The notes under the pieces were generated by a model. It was given only the letters and a program-made list of their open reading frames with translations. It did no database searches and was not told where the DNA came from. DNA of 64,000 nt from Coffea arabica. Its lineage: Eukaryota; Streptophyta; Magnoliopsida; Gentianales; Rubiaceae. A program made the position numbers and the translations under genes. The stretch spans positions 22,321,557 through 22,385,556 of the forward strand of contig NC_092320.1 in NCBI RefSeq assembly GCF_036785885.1, read 5' to 3'. Of this stretch, positions 46,301-59,137 are shown one piece after another. The stretch's first letter is position 1; every line of letters begins with the position of its first letter.

Positions 46301-47447
46301 AAAGTTATTACGCATTATATCAGCGGTGACACTTTAGTTAGAAACTATTCAACAGTACTCAGCATACTTGTACGACTTCGGCAGGTTTGCAATGCTTTGG
46401 CCTTGTGCCCTCCAGATATCAGAGAGTTACTTCCTTCACTTGAAGGTAATCTATATTGAGCTCAGTCCAGTTGTATTTGAACATTGCATTGTCTGCAATG
46501 CTTGATCTTTAGCTAGCTTGTTATTCCCATTAATGGGCAAGGCTATCATTATAAAGAGAGGTTTGCAAATGATTTAGATCTATTAACTCTGAATCCTCTC
46601 TGTTTCCTTTGTTCCCTTTGCTTGATTTAATATGAGAGTCTGTGCAGATGTAAAAAAAGAACCCAAATTGCTGGAAAAGATGCTTTCTGTGCTGCAAGAG
46701 GGTGAAGATTTTGACTGCCCAATCTGTATTTGCCCACCACGTAATGCAGTTATTACTTGTTGTGCTCATATCTTCTGCCAATCGTGCATCCTCAAGACCA
46801 TCAGACGTTCAAACCCATCTTGTCCACTGTGCCGCCATCCACTATCTGATTCGGACCTCTTCCAAGCCCCTCCAAATCTTTCTGAGACAGAAGATACTCC
46901 AGAGTCTTCCAGTTTTTCATCCAAGGTTGCTGTTCTTTTACAGCTTCTTTCTGCATCCAGGGATCACAGCCCAACAACAAAATCAGTGGTCTTTTCACAG
47001 TTTCAGAAAATGTTGCTCCTTCTTGAAGAGCCACTAAAAGCACTAGGATTCCGGCTATTGAGATTAGATGGCTCGATGAATGCCAAAAAGAGAGCAAAAG
47101 TATTAAAAGAGTTCGATGTACCAGCACCTGAAGGACCGACAATCTTGCTTGCCAGTCTGAAAGCTTCTGGAGTTGGAATTAATCTTACTGCTGCTTCTAG
47201 GGTTTACTTGATAGAGCCGTGGTGGAATCCAGCAATTGAAGAACAGGCAATGGATCGAATCCACCGAATTGGACAGAAAGAAGACGTGAAGATTGTGAGG
47301 TTGATTGCTAAGGAAACCGTTGAAGAAAGAATATTAGCATTACAAGAGCAAAAGAAACTGCTCGCAAGGAAAGCTTTTGGTAGGAGGGTTCCTCAAGGCC
47401 AAAGGGAGATCAACAAAGAAGATCTCGTGACCTTGATGTGCTTGTGA
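43381..47447 (+). CDS. SMARCA3L1: HIRAN/SNF2/RING helicase-like protein (SMARCA3-like 1, HLTF/RAD5 type)
   Basis: Four exons, 43381-43795, 44736-45952, 46160-46445 and 46648-47447, splice in frame to 905 residues. Domains in order: acidic, Ser-rich N-terminus (1-63); HIRAN DNA-end-binding domain (about 65-165); SNF2 ATPase with Walker A-like DDMGLGKT (293-300), DEAH (467-470) and TGTPIQN (495-501); a C3HC4 RING (Cys663, Cys666, Cys678, His680, Cys683, Cys686, Cys698, Cys701) inserted between the ATPase halves; and a C-terminal helicase lobe ending with the RIHRIGQ motif (843-849). A basic Lys/Arg-rich insert (about 350-375) may serve nuclear import. Family members remodel stalled replication forks and act as ubiquitin ligases in DNA-damage tolerance. 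All key residues are present, so it looks functional. The closest Arabidopsis relative, from memory, is At5g05130. The exact role in plants is inferred. Confidence 0.95.
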
Positions 47448-48405
47448 GTTAGTCTTACTTTACATAAGATACCTGCATGGCTTACTTTTGCCCATACTGA
47501 TGTAACTAATCTTTTTGAGTACCCAGCTTGCAAAGGTATTTTTAATGTTATAGTTGCAGAGCATCCAAATATGTCAGTGATGTATTATAGCCATACTTTG
47601 TTTTGCTTTTCTTGTATTATAGTAACTCAAGGATGATTTCAGCTGCAAATATTTAGTTCTTTATCTCAATATGGGGTTGATTCTGGAACTGTAAAAATAG
47701 TTCAGTCGCTTTAGTGTTATAAAACTTCTGTCTTGATCTGCAGCTGAACATGAAAACTGAGAATTATAGGAATAACCTTAACAACTTATTCTTATCATGT
47801 CAGTTGTTGAGTCTTGTTTTCTTTCCATTGATTGAAGTTTTGTTATATTTGTTTGATGTCGGTGGTAGTTTCCTCTTTCTTTCCCTTAATTGAAAATTCT
47901 GGGTTTGAACATCTTGTAGTCCTAATTCTTGATGTATTTGGTTTAAACTCAATGGTTGCGCAATCAGGCCAAAGAGGGCCTAAACAGCGCTAGTGGGGGT
48001 TCTTTTAGACCTGTAAATGATTTTGAACTCCTTTTCTAGTAGAATAGTGATCAAAATGAATATTGGGAGTAATATAGAAGTCATTAATCTATAATCTTAT
48101 TAGAAAATACTTTGTCTAGTCTTGGTAGTCTTATGATGACTTGTAGTTCCAAATGCCATTTCTTTGTACCCATAAATACAAGTCTTTTTAAGTTTTTATA
48201 GGACTTATTTTTTCCTCAACTAAAATTTAGCAACATTGGAAATCAATGATTAAAAAAAAATATACATAGAAAATAAGTAAAAGAAAATTTGAGGGAAAAA
48301 AGAATTTAGAAAAATATAAATTCACAATAAGATTAAAAGAAATTTAATAAATAAAAAATATTAAAGTTATATAAAAAATAAAAAAGAATTAAAAGAAAAA
48401 AGAAT
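47448..48405. other. 3'UTR and downstream AT-rich DNA
   Basis: The first 200-300 bases after the stop probably form the 3'UTR. The remainder is A-rich (48230-48400) and has no gene. Confidence 0.4.
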
Positions 48406-48408
48406 GCA

Positions 48409-48520
48409 GGAAATATACTTGGGTATTGGACAGGAGAGCGGGATCAATCTAAATTCATTTTGAAGGAAATAGACATGGGTATTGGACAGGCGAGCAGGAT
48501 CAATCTAAATTCATTTTGAA
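48409..48520 (+). repeat. Two tandem copies of a 56-bp unit
   Basis: Units 48409-48464 and 48465-48520 share GGGTATTGGACAGG and GGATCAATCTAAATTCATTT with four differences. Confidence 0.92.
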
Positions 48521-48559
48521 GTGATCTTGCACAAATTAGTTCCAATGTAGATATCTTTG

Positions 48560-48560
<1 letters not shown>

Positions 48561-48602
<42 letters not shown>
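48561..48602. repeat. (AT)n microsatellite
   Basis: About 20 AT dinucleotides in a row. Confidence 0.93.
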
Positions 48603-48603
<1 letters not shown>

Positions 48604-48764
48604 CAATCGGCATTAGTTTAATTTACACCTGCTTCTACTCTTACTCTAACCTATTCTAAGGGGAGGGCCCAATTGAGCCAATGGGGGAGAACCGACGGGG
48701 ACTGAACCACCATCGGACCAGATGAGTACACTACGCACTAGTATGGATTTAAGCCACTTTAAGT

Positions 48765-48875
48765 GACAAGCCAAATATAATGACAATTGGTGTGAGGTAA
48801 GGTTTGAACTCTTGACCTCTCATCCCACTAAGATGGTGGTAGCCAACAATCCAAAGGTTGTTGGTTATCTTTGCT
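48765..48875 (-). repeat. SINE-like sequence
   Basis: On the minus strand, CATCTTAGTGGGATGAGAGG is followed by CAAGAGTTCAAACC, which fits a polymerase III B box (GTTCRAANC). The TGG-CTACCACC-TTAGTGGG part fits an A box. The layout resembles plant tRNA-derived SINEs. Ends and tail are not clear. Confidence 0.4.
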
Positions 48876-49679
48876 ATATATAAGACTGTTGTTTTTGGTG
48901 TAAACTAAATGTGTCACTTGATGTATTTTCAAATTTACTCTGGAATGTTCTGGCATTGGCAAAAGCTCGAGTAAACCCGGTCTTCTAGATCTAGTGGTCC
49001 AAATTTTACCACATCTTTATTATTTGAGTTGATAAGGTGATGTGACAAATTTTGAGTTACTAGTTCTACATAGAACTGATCTATCCAAGTATTTGCCTAC
49101 AACTGGATAAGCATAAAATTTGTCAGTTCTGCATATCTTATAAACTATGCCCGTTTTCATAAACAGTTGAACTCTTGCGCCACGTACTGCAAACATTTGA
49201 ACTCTTTCAAAATAGGAGTCAATCGGGTTAGATGATGTGTATCTAATAAAGTGTTTTTAGATACTAATATTTATTAGATGATGTGTATTAATTTTAGTGA
49301 CTCACTAGTTAAATCAATGACCTAGTGGATGTACTAGTGACCTGTTGACCTAGTCCTTCTACCGAGTTCCTTGTCGGACCTGGTTTAATAACTGTGTCCA
49401 CAAGTAATAGGTTTTATCCTACAAGCTACCATTCTTACACAAATGAGTGTGCCTCAGGACCCAGAGATTTTGGGTTTTACTTCTCTTACTTCTTAAACCC
49501 CATCACTCCCTATTGAAAAAAAATTTAAAAAAAAGAGCGCGCCTCGATAGCTAGTGTGGAAAGTCAATCTACTAGAACGATTGTGAAATCTAGAGTATGG
49601 ATTTTGTTGTATTATGGAAGTTCGATGAATGGACACCAATGCTTCAATTTCAAGTAGTCGTAGTAAGATGTGTATAGAT
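48876..49679. other. Intergenic DNA, no gene seen
   Basis: No conserved frame or well-bounded repeat was recognised. Confidence 0.35.
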
Positions 49680-49724
49680 TTCATCTTGCTTTGCTTTCTT
49701 TGTATTGATAAAATGAATAACTTT

Positions 49725-50225
49725 GGGTTAATTATTTTTGAACCCGTGATTTTAGCTAAAAAAATTATTAAATTAGCCCAGTGAATCTAGGGTGTTACGA
49801 ATGGTTTCGAGGCAAACCTCACATACTTTCTGTACGATGTGAATTTAGGTTCAAGTGGTGTTATGATTTTGACTACAGAAGAAAATACAAGGAGTTAAGT
49901 GCTGTGTGAGACAAACTATCACGTTGGAGGGTAGCCACCTTTGAAACTTGAGGGAGTAAGTGTCGTGTTGGACAGGGAACCACCTGTAGAGTTTGTAAGA
50001 GTCACTTATAAAATTTGTGTACAACTAAGTGGACAGTTTAGATTATGAGCGAATTTTACGAGGACGCAAAGTTCTAAAGGAGGGGTGAGGGGTGAGTGTC
50101 AGGCCTTGAAAGGATTGGTATAATAGTTTTGGCGCATTGGATTATTAATAACTTTAAGTTAATCATTTTGAATCCGTAATTTGAGTTCAAAGAGTTATTG
50201 AGCCAACCAAGTGAACCTGAGAAGA
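49725..50225 (+). mobile_element. Ty3/gypsy-type remnant (3' end of pol and start of an LTR)
   Basis: The sequence near 50050-50100 (GCGAATTTTACGAGGACGCA then GGAGGGGTGAGGGGTGAG) resembles the 3' end of gypsy pol plus polypurine tract, followed by TGTCAGGCC, an LTR-like start. Imperfect direct repeats of about 65 bases (GTTAAT-ATTTT-GAA-CCGT and CC-AGTGAA-CT) lie at 49728-49795 and 50158-50222. There is no intact coding sequence. Confidence 0.35.
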
Positions 50226-50561
50226 CAAACAACCAAATTTAGTCTAACCAGAGCCGCTCATTTCAGGAAGTTTGCTCCGACCATGAAGTACCGTGAAGTT
50301 GGGAGGGAGTTTGCACGGAGCAAACTATTCTTCGGGTTAAATCTTGGGGATACTAACAAAGGCTAAATCCATGTAAATATTCAAAGTTGGTCCACACTGG
50401 ATTCAGTAAGGCTAAATCCACCGAAAATTGCAACGAGGTTCGTCCACACTGAATTCATACTGAATCTTGATATAATCAGGTTTAAGTTGGATAAAACCCA
50501 TTTTTTGGCTCAATTTCTTTGCAACTATCTAATTAAAAACACTTGTCTCATTGGACGTTTT

Positions 50562-50884
50562 AAACAACGGATCCTTTGTGTTTTAGAAATTGTTGTTTAA
50601 ATACACTAATTTTGGATAAGATTCAATTTCATCCAAGTCAGGAAAGGGTATGTACCTCATACGTTTAGCAATTTTGCACTGTGGATTAGTACAAAAAGTA
50701 TTTTGGAGTTCTCTCAAATCAGAAACAACGAATCCTTTGCGTTTTAGAAATTGTTGTTCAAATACACTAAAAACTTTGGATAAGATTCAATTTCATCCCA
50801 AGTCAAGAAAGGGTATGTACCTCCTAGGTTTAGCAATTTTGCACTGTGAATTAGTACAAAAGTATCTTGGAGTCCTCCCAAATC
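50562..50884 (+). repeat. Tandem duplication, unit about 161 bp
   Basis: Two units (about 50562-50722 and 50723-50884) share ATCCTTTGNGTTTTAGAAAT, GATAAGATTCAATTTCATCC, AAAGGGTATGTACCTC and AGCAATTTTGCACTGTG. Differences are scattered single bases and short indels. Confidence 0.9.
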
Positions 50885-53085
50885 TAGGATCTAACAGAGC
50901 TAGGACAAAACCATGCAAAAGTGCATAAAATTTTGGCCAAGTAGTTATCTGAATTTTTGCCATCAAACCACTTAAACTTCTTGTTTTCCAAACCCTAATC
51001 TTGATTTTGGACCTGTTCTCCAAATTGAACTAGAAAAGTGTAAACCTAATGGTGAACTAAAAAAGACTAAACCTAATGGTAAATTTGATTGAAATTTAGA
51101 AATAGTTTCCCAAAGAAGCACTCTTTTGTTTTCTCTCCTATTTAAAATACTTATAAAATCAAATCCAAAGAGCACAAATAGAAAATGCAATTCTTTTGTG
51201 GGAAATTTTTGGCAAAGAAAAGTAAATTTCCACTGAAAAACAAAAAAATGAGGAACACAAACAAATCAAACTTCATTCAAAAAAGAGAGAATAACCAGAA
51301 AGAAAGCAATGAATAGGGTTAATTTATCTAAGTTCTTTAGGAAAACCCAACATTTTCCAACTTTCAAATTTCTCATCTGGAAATGCTGCTGCATACCATA
51401 ATATCCTTAATGCCTCATGCTGAATTTGTTTTCTACCACATAAAAAAAAAAATTATATAATGCACTCTACTTAAACATGGAATTATCTTTATCGTCAAAA
51501 CTATAATTAATTTGGGATAATCAAAACCCATACAAGACAAACAACTAGAATCCTGTACGCCAAAAAAAAAACATGTATATATTGCAAAAAAGACTAAGTG
51601 GTTAAGTGTATAGTGTATTCTTATTTAAAAAAATAGTAATTGAATTTGAATCACACGACATACATATACATATACTTATTTATATCAATTTACATGATTT
51701 AAAACTGTAGAAAAGGTAAAACTTTTGTCTCTCTCTATTAGGGGACGGTGGATCTTAGTGTGTATAATAGCTTAACTATGGTGTTGTTATAGGTTTAGTT
51801 TATCTATATTTGTGTTTAGGGACTATTTTTATAAAATTTACAACTTATTAATTTGCTCAAAGAATTCTTTTTAAGGTCTTTTTGAAATTGCAAAGCATTT
51901 TGAGAAAAATAACTTAATAGGGGCAAATAGTGGCAGAGACAAAATTAATTTTCAGCTATGGCTAAAATGATTTAAAGAAAAAGTCATCTTAATTGTGGGA
52001 AAGTAGCACTCTTAAATGAAGAAAATAGAAGTCACAAATGTATCTTATGAATATTATAAAAAAAAAGTTGCATAATCGAATTCATTCATCAAATGATAAT
52101 TGTTCTTTATAAAGCATACTAAACATTTTACAACTTCTTGCGTTGAGTTCTCATGATTTGAAACATTAGATAACCTTCTCATTATCGACTCTAGAATATA
52201 TATATTTTTTTTCAATGGAAAAACTATTCGTCATTTTTTGGCAAAATTTACTTTACAAATATTCTAATATATATCTCACAATTGAAAACTAAAAAAGAAT
52301 TCCACATTATATTTTTTTTAAATCAACTTACAAAAATTTGTGTCAGTGGTTATGTAATTCTCTAAAAATATTTTTTTGATTGGCAAACCCCCATACAAGG
52401 GTAGAGGGATACTAGCCTTAAATTTTATTAATCATCTTAAGAAAATATAGAGGAGAATATAAACCTTACCTCCCAAAGTACATGTATCAAAAATAAAAAT
52501 GCAGAGAAAAGTCAAAACATAAAAAATGAATACTAATCCTTTGTACACACAAAAAAATTGTAACTATGGAAAACAGCCAAAAAAATAATAATAATAATAA
52601 GGAGAGAACCATGTTAAAGATCTGGCGCCGGTTTAGAGGCTGTCAGGGCCAAATCTGGAGCTGGATAGACCAGAGAGCATTGTAGTTGAGTCTTATAAGC
52701 CGACGCTTGGATCAAGGCCTGACGGATATAAAGCTATAAAAGATACTGAATACAACATCACAACACTTTACTTTAAAAAAAAAAAAAAAAAAACTGTGGC
52801 ACTTGAAGTTTGGATGAATGAGAGCTGTCAATGGAGCACTTATTGTTTTTGAAAATTGTGAGTTGGTTTGTAGATAAAAGATGAAAGGATTGAATGCAGG
52901 CTATGGATTGTGCTTTAAGCAATGCATTTCTTTGACCTCTAGGGTCCTAGGCTACTAGGTATATCAAATTTTATAACTTTTTTATTTTTATTTTGTTGAA
53001 AACAAAAAAGCTAAATCTGAATAAACTAGAATTATTTTAGCAGTAGAATATAGGTTTCAATACAGAAAGGAAAAAGGTTTCGAGT
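50885..53085. other. Intergenic DNA, no gene seen
   Basis: AT-rich. A GC-richer patch at 52615-52740 followed by a poly-A run (52775-52793) might be the end of a retroposed sequence, but no family is recognised. Confidence 0.35.
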
Positions 53086-55139
53086 GATTAACACTTAATT
53101 CCCGTCAATTCGCACAAACAACAACAAACCTTTTTTTTTAAGTGTAAATAGGAGGTTTCGAACATTTCCTTCCTTTGTACCGTCCAATCCATTTCTTCCC
53201 AGATTTTACAACCTAAACGAGTGGAAAAGAAATTTGTTCCAAACAAACCAGATACTAACAAAATCTTAATGAGGTGGTGGGGGCATGTGCTCCCCAATTT
53301 GAATCCACGTAAAGTTGTGTTTCGTTCAATAATATTGTATTTGTAACAGTATTTGTGTGCAGCTACACTATATTTTTGCACCTGATTAAATGTGAATATA
53401 TTATTCATGTACAACAATTTTGTTCACCAATAGAATATTACTGTATGTTTGTCTATCAAATAACATCCTTATACTATATAAAAGGGGGTTGGTGTTGAAG
53501 TGCTGGCTCTTTTTTTCTTCCACCTCTTTGGGGGCTAAAGTGTCTTTTGGTTAGGGTTGTTGATACATTAGTTGCTATTTGTACTATTAATTATTGCTAA
53601 CAGCAGTGTCAATTTCTTTTTGTGCCCTTATTTAGATGTAAAACCTCCAACAAAACTGAACTAATTAGAAAGAAACCTGCTTAGTATCGTGGCAGGCCCT
53701 CCATTGAATGGTATTGAGTATTTATCATGGGAAATTATAGCAATTACTATTGCTTCTTCTGTTACTTTGGAGGTTTTCTGTTTCTCTTTTTGTGGAATAG
53801 AATCCATCATATGAGGATGTTTTTGCGTTGGTATGGTTTGTTTCTGGGACTGAGGTGACCTTTTTTTTTTCGGAGACGATAACAGCTGTATAGTCAATTT
53901 GTGCAAATTTGTGTTGGCTTTATGGGCAAATTTTGAAGTTAAGTAAATATATATTAGGGTAGTCAGCTGTGAGAATTGGTGCAAAAACTAATAAATTTAC
54001 AATTTCTAAAATTTTGTTCTATTCAAATTTCTCCTTGATTGATTTCACAGAGAATTCTCTTCTTCTTCTTTTTTGAATATATTATTATGACCTTAATTTC
54101 TTTATTCACGAAATTTTTTTTGTCAAATAGGTTCAATTCATCTTTCAAAATGGTTTAGATGTCTCCAAGTAGATCCGACAGATGGTTCAATTCATTCACC
54201 AAAAAATCGAAGAAACAGTGAACGCGATTTGTGTTTTTGCTGAAGAAGTAATTGCTTTTCACCCTCTTGCCTAGGTTTTTTCTTCATTTTTAAATTTAGT
54301 CTATTAGATTTTTGTTCGTTGATGTGCTCAGAAAATTATGGTTGAATTTCGGTTTCTGTTGGTTGAAAATTGAGAATGATCATTGTAGGAGCTCAACCTT
54401 GAGAAGTAGTAATTACTTTTGATCTCTTTTTATTCTTAAATTTGATCTTTCTTAATTTTTTTCAGTTATTTTTTAAACTAACATGATTAGGAAATTAAGC
54501 TTGAATGTTTCTGTGACCGGCTGAAACTTTTAGAGATTATGGTTTCCAATAATTATGATGGTAGTTAAACATCTAGAAGTTATAATTAGTGAAAGCGCAG
54601 AAGGAAATGGTTAGGCTAGAGTGTGAGTGTAAGCAGAGGCAAGTCACTGATGAGCAACTTGACAAACACTGTGTGCAGCAATTCATACGTAGACTATTCT
54701 TGCATCCTCTTATTTGTTAAATTGAGAAATTAACTTATTTAGTGGAATTATGTAAGTACAATATTACTATAATTGATATTAGAGAATTTTCATATTCTAA
54801 TGCATTCACTAGTTTCTTGGTGTATAGCTTTGGATTTGCAAGTTATATCTCATCTTATGCTCAATTACATGATTGCACATAAAACTAATTAACCGAGGTT
54901 TTAATTAGGTCCTTGTAATTTATTTTTGAGAACAAGATTGTAGTACGAGAATGAGAGGATTAATCTTAAGAAACGTATGATGTTATCAAAATTTACAATT
55001 TAATTAATGAACTTTTTGTTCATTTTTCATTGTAGTATGAAAGATACTATATGTAAATTAAGAGGAGAAGAAATCAGGTGAATGTGGAGCATGTTTTACA
55101 ATAGATGGTCAGACAATTCAGATTTTGGTCTATTTTATT
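53086..55139. other. Intergenic DNA, no gene seen
   Basis: Two minus-strand frames of about 108 codons (53088-53417 and 53661-53984) show no known domain, and their composition does not look coding. Nothing else was identified. Confidence 0.35.
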
Positions 55140-55270
55140 GAGTAAATCTTATATATACTGACGGTGTACATACTATCACGGTTGAATATATGATACATAT
55201 ACAAAATTTGAGTTTCAAATTCAAATTCGAATGAAAGTATATATAGTGTCAGTGTATAGAAGATTAATCC
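55140..55270 (-). mobile_element. Short MITE with TATACACTGACAG ends, copy 2
   Basis: 131 bases from GAGTAAATCTTATATATACT to AGTGTATAGAAGATTAATCC, the inverse of the copy at 38185-38337 with a similar TTTGAGTTTCAAATTCAAAT core. Confidence 0.7.
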
Positions 55271-56500
55271 TTTAAATTATTATAGAAACTTCTCAGTTTA
55301 GTCACATGGCTTTTGTTACTCGAACTAGAGAACCTTGTGGTACCTTAGCCTATAATAGTTTTCCTCAAAAGTCTTGTTGTATTTATCATGTTCTCCTATA
55401 TAACTTATGCTATGTTATTATATCTATCCACTTGCTATCAAAATTGCTCTCAGTTTCTTCTTTCCTATTGCACCTCCTTGTGTCAAGAAAAAAGATATCA
55501 TCTCATTTTGTAGAAGTTTGATGTTTAGCATACCATTTTAACATCAAATTTTAATTACAGTCTATCAAAATCTCACTATATATAACCATATGATGAAAAA
55601 ACATGAATTTCTCATAATCATAGTTACATTATCAATTGATCATGTATTTATACCTTTCATCTCAGCGATTTTGGTAATCATCAATTATGACTATATGATG
55701 CTTGTAATTCCCTTTATGTCTAATTTTTCCAAAAGAGCATTGCCTGATGTTTCTTGTAGACCATTGCGTACATTAAAATAAGCAGCACCGTGTAACAATT
55801 AGCATAAGATTTAGATTAGTTTCTTTTAAAAAAAATTAATTTCAAGTTCAATTCCAAGAATTGAGCAATCTACTTTGCACTACAATCTCATTATTAAGGT
55901 TTATCCAAATGATAGGCACCTCATTCCCACACATTATGCGGACTTAATGTCCACATTAAAGCACATTAAAGCACAACTATACCAATCCCAAACTCACCAT
56001 TAAATATGTCAGACAAAAAACAACTCTTCCAAAGTTGCTCTTAAAATGCACATCTACAGTGAAATGTTCTAAATTTACGCAAAAAAACAATCCAAAGCAC
56101 TCAATTGCTTAAAGGGCTTGCACTAATACAAAATTTGAAATGAAGTTGATTTTTTGAAATTTGTTAAAAAAATTTGAAAACATGTTTTTTGTTTTTTATG
56201 CATCGAAAAGCTAGAAGTTGTTTACAGTAGCCATCAAAATAAAACCATATTAATTTCAATAGAAATGGATTTATTTAGTCTAGCTTTCTTGTTTTTGGAT
56301 AAATATTCATTGAACAAACAAGAAGAATCAGTTAAATTGTATGGAAGTTTAGGTTAGTAGTGTGTAAAGAAGCAATAGAAAGTTGATTTAGTTTGAAGAA
56401 GTGTAAATATGACACCTCCTAAAAGAAAAAGAAGAAGCTCAAGATTGGGAAGGCACTGGGTTAAATAAAAAATGAAGCAGTAAAAAAAAGTCAAAACACA
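55271..56500. other. Intergenic DNA, no gene seen
   Basis: Short unrecognised frames only (for example 55306-55521 and 55590-55781). Confidence 0.35.
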
Positions 56501-56889
56501 ACCAAACCATTGGTGGTGGCAGTTTCACTCGCCTTTTAGAAAGACGAGCGAAAGTAACTTGTAAGCTACTCTCACTCGGTGTTCTCGCTATGGGAACCAT
56601 TAGGTCACGCTTACGATTTCAAGCATGCTTAATTAAACTAACATGCTAAGGAAAATATTACATGATTTAAAAGGACTAGTGTTTATTTTCTATGAAAGAA
56701 GTACTAATAAATAGTTGTTTCTGTGCTCGTCGAAGCACCTTTTTTTGGGGATCAAAATTAAATGCATGAAAACTATTTACAGTTATGAAGATTCTTTCCA
56801 TCTATTGATATTTCTTTACTTTTAGTTTCAAAATTTCTTGTTACTAAACATGCAATCAAAGCAACCTCTATATCGAAGGGTGCTAAGTA

Positions 56890-57935
56890 GGGTTATATAC
56901 CAACTGATCGCTTAACGAACAATTTGACCTTGATCCAAGTTTGACTTTTAACAGGCTCAAGCTCGAATTCGAATAAGTATTGTACATATTTGGCTCATCA
57001 AGTCTCCGTTAGGCTTGAGTAATTTTTTTTTATGCTTTTTATTTAATATATCTCTCATATAAGATTATACATTTATTATTTTATTATTCAGAAATTTCGT
57101 ATGCTATAAAATAATATTAAAACTTAAAAATTAGAAACAAATTTGAGCTTGAGTGGCTATCAAGTAGTAAACTGAATTGGACTCAAGGTTGATAAGAAGG
57201 TTGGGTTAGGTGGTAAGGTGGAAAGAATTGTAAGTAGGAGGTTTTGGATTCAAGCCTTCCCACTTACAAAAAAAAAAAAAAAAAAAATCAAGGTTTGAAG
57301 TTTTTTAATCTTGTATAGGGTCAAGCACGAATTCGATCTTGATCTCAAAATTTTGAATCGAGGCTAATTGTTTAAAAATTCAATTGGATTCGACTAGTTA
57401 AACAAACAAATAATGTTCAAACTTGATCGGATATTAAAACAAACTATAAATGTACTCGAATTCGACTGGTTAATCTGTAGAGATATTAGAGTTCAAATTT
57501 AAATTTAGCTTGTTTAGTTATTCGAGCTCGAGCTCGAATCTGAGTTTGAAAATGATTGAAATACATTGTTTAAAAATAATCCTTAAATTTGAATAAATTA
57601 ATTACATTGTTTTATTTTAGAAAAATAAATAATACTAATTTTATGTAAATTATTTTTTAGAAAAATAAAAGATATATATATTCTTATATTTAATAATATA
57701 TATAAGGTATTTATGCTTGTGTTTACTTATTCTTATAACTAAACATGTATTCATGAACCTATTCGAGCAATTCGTGAACAGATTCGTATTTAACTTGATT
57801 ACTAAATAAGTCTAATCTTGTATTCAAGGTCGATCGTTATTGTATAATCGGACTTTTTTTCAAACTTGAACAAGCCAAACACAAACCTATTTTGACTAGT
57901 GGGTTTATTAAAATCTCTACTCAGCTAGTGCTGCT
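56890..57935 (+). mobile_element. Degenerate CTCGAG-type hAT-like sequence
   Basis: The left part TAGGGTTATATACC with GGCTCAAGCTCGAATTCG, and an inner GAGCTCGAGCTCGAATC (about 57525-57541), resemble the subterminal arrays of the elements at 14195 and 33371. No matching right end or target duplication was found, so boundaries are tentative. Confidence 0.35.
57193..57287 (+). mobile_element. tRNA-derived SINE (short or 5'-truncated copy)
   Basis: GGTTAGGTGGTAAGG (A-box-like) is followed about 35 bases later by GGTTTTGGATTCAAGCC (B-box-like), then a CCCACTTAC tail junction and about 19 A. Flanking repeats TCAAGGTTGA (57183-57192) and TCAAGGTTTGA (57288-57298) form a target duplication with one indel, as expected for LINE-mobilised SINEs. 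Confidence 0.75.
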
Positions 57936-58032
57936 CACATATTTGTTTGAAAGACCAGCGAGGCATTTTGAGAAGGTAAAATGTAAGCTACCCTTTCCTT
58001 CTTCTTTCACTATGGGAACCATTTACCTACTT

Positions 58033-59135
58033 TTATTGTTTTTTTTTTAAAAGTAATAATTATTTAAGAGTTGTTCTTTGCCTATTTAAAACTCCCTGTC
58101 TGGCTTTAGAAAACAATTGGAAAACAATTATCAAACTTTGATAGTTAAAGATCCTATGAGAACCATTTGGCCGGGCAAATAATCATACACTCTTTTTTTT
58201 TTTCCCCCTTTCTCTGCAAAGGGTGAAATTTTGGGAGCTATGATTTATCTCACTCTGTTGAACTAGTGAAGCTGGGTCAAAGACTTTTTTTCACAAAAGA
58301 AGAAAAAAAGGAGATAATGGTGTATCCCTCTGAAAAATTAGCTGTCAATGAGAGCTTTGGTTTATTACTTTTGGCCAACTACTTCAGATTTCTGATGCTT
58401 CAGTTATTCAATGTTGTTATGTTTTTGGAAGTGTAAGTGTGCTATTCTAGGTCTCTTTTCATTTTTTTTTTTTTGCTTCTGAATAAAATAGTCTGTTTGA
58501 AGCTAGAACTTATTTTGATTACCGCCTGTATGATTTCAGTCAATTTTAAGTTGAATAAGTCATTTTACAATTATAAGCTTCTAAGAAATTATTTAAATTA
58601 GCCCAACTATTGCATTTGTTGGCAACGTTCTTCCTTTTTTTATAATTAAAAATATGATCTGCAATTTCATCTAGAAGTTTTGATGATGTTACGGCTGTGG
58701 AAGACCTTTTCTCACAGTCATGACTGGCAATAGTTGGGAAATTTATTGCTGTGACATTAACTTATTTGTGTATGCAGTGCCTTTCTTTAAATAGGTAAAC
58801 TTGTTATGTTGGTAGATTTGTAAATTGGTACTTTTGGTATTATGACATTTCATATTGATGGTGCATTTTGTTGAATCACATTTCTCGGTAAGCTTTGGAT
58901 TTTGTTGGTTAAGGTGCAATTAGGGTGGAAAGTCGATATTGAACATCTTAACTTCTTGGCCGAGTAAGCTAGCTTTTTGTTATAGATATCTTTCATTTTT
59001 TTTTCCTTGGTCGAGACTATAAGTTGCATTATATTATTGAAAAAACTATACATGATATGAGCAAAGGCCTAAGTAGACATTCAATTCAGGCAAATTAGCC
59101 CAAAGGAACAGGATCAACCAATTCCAAGTCATAGA
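58033..59135. other. Intergenic DNA, no gene seen
   Basis: T-rich sequence without a recognisable frame or repeat boundary. Confidence 0.35.
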
Positions 59136-59137
59136 AA

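Larger units (their letters stand above)
56515..58032 (+). repeat. Pair of imperfect direct repeats 1.4 kb apart
   Basis: 56533-56600 and 57950-58012 share GAAAGACNAGCGA, TGTAAGCTAC and CACTNTGGGAACCATT (CGCTATGGGAACCATT in one, CACTATGGGAACCATT in the other). The segment between contains AG/CTCGAG-rich sequence and a SINE. Possible debris of a duplicated unit. Confidence 0.5.

Noticed and set aside
52615..52795. A SINE or retroposed gene at the GC-rich patch followed by poly-A
   Set aside because: No polymerase III boxes with correct spacing, no coding similarity and no flanking duplication were seen.
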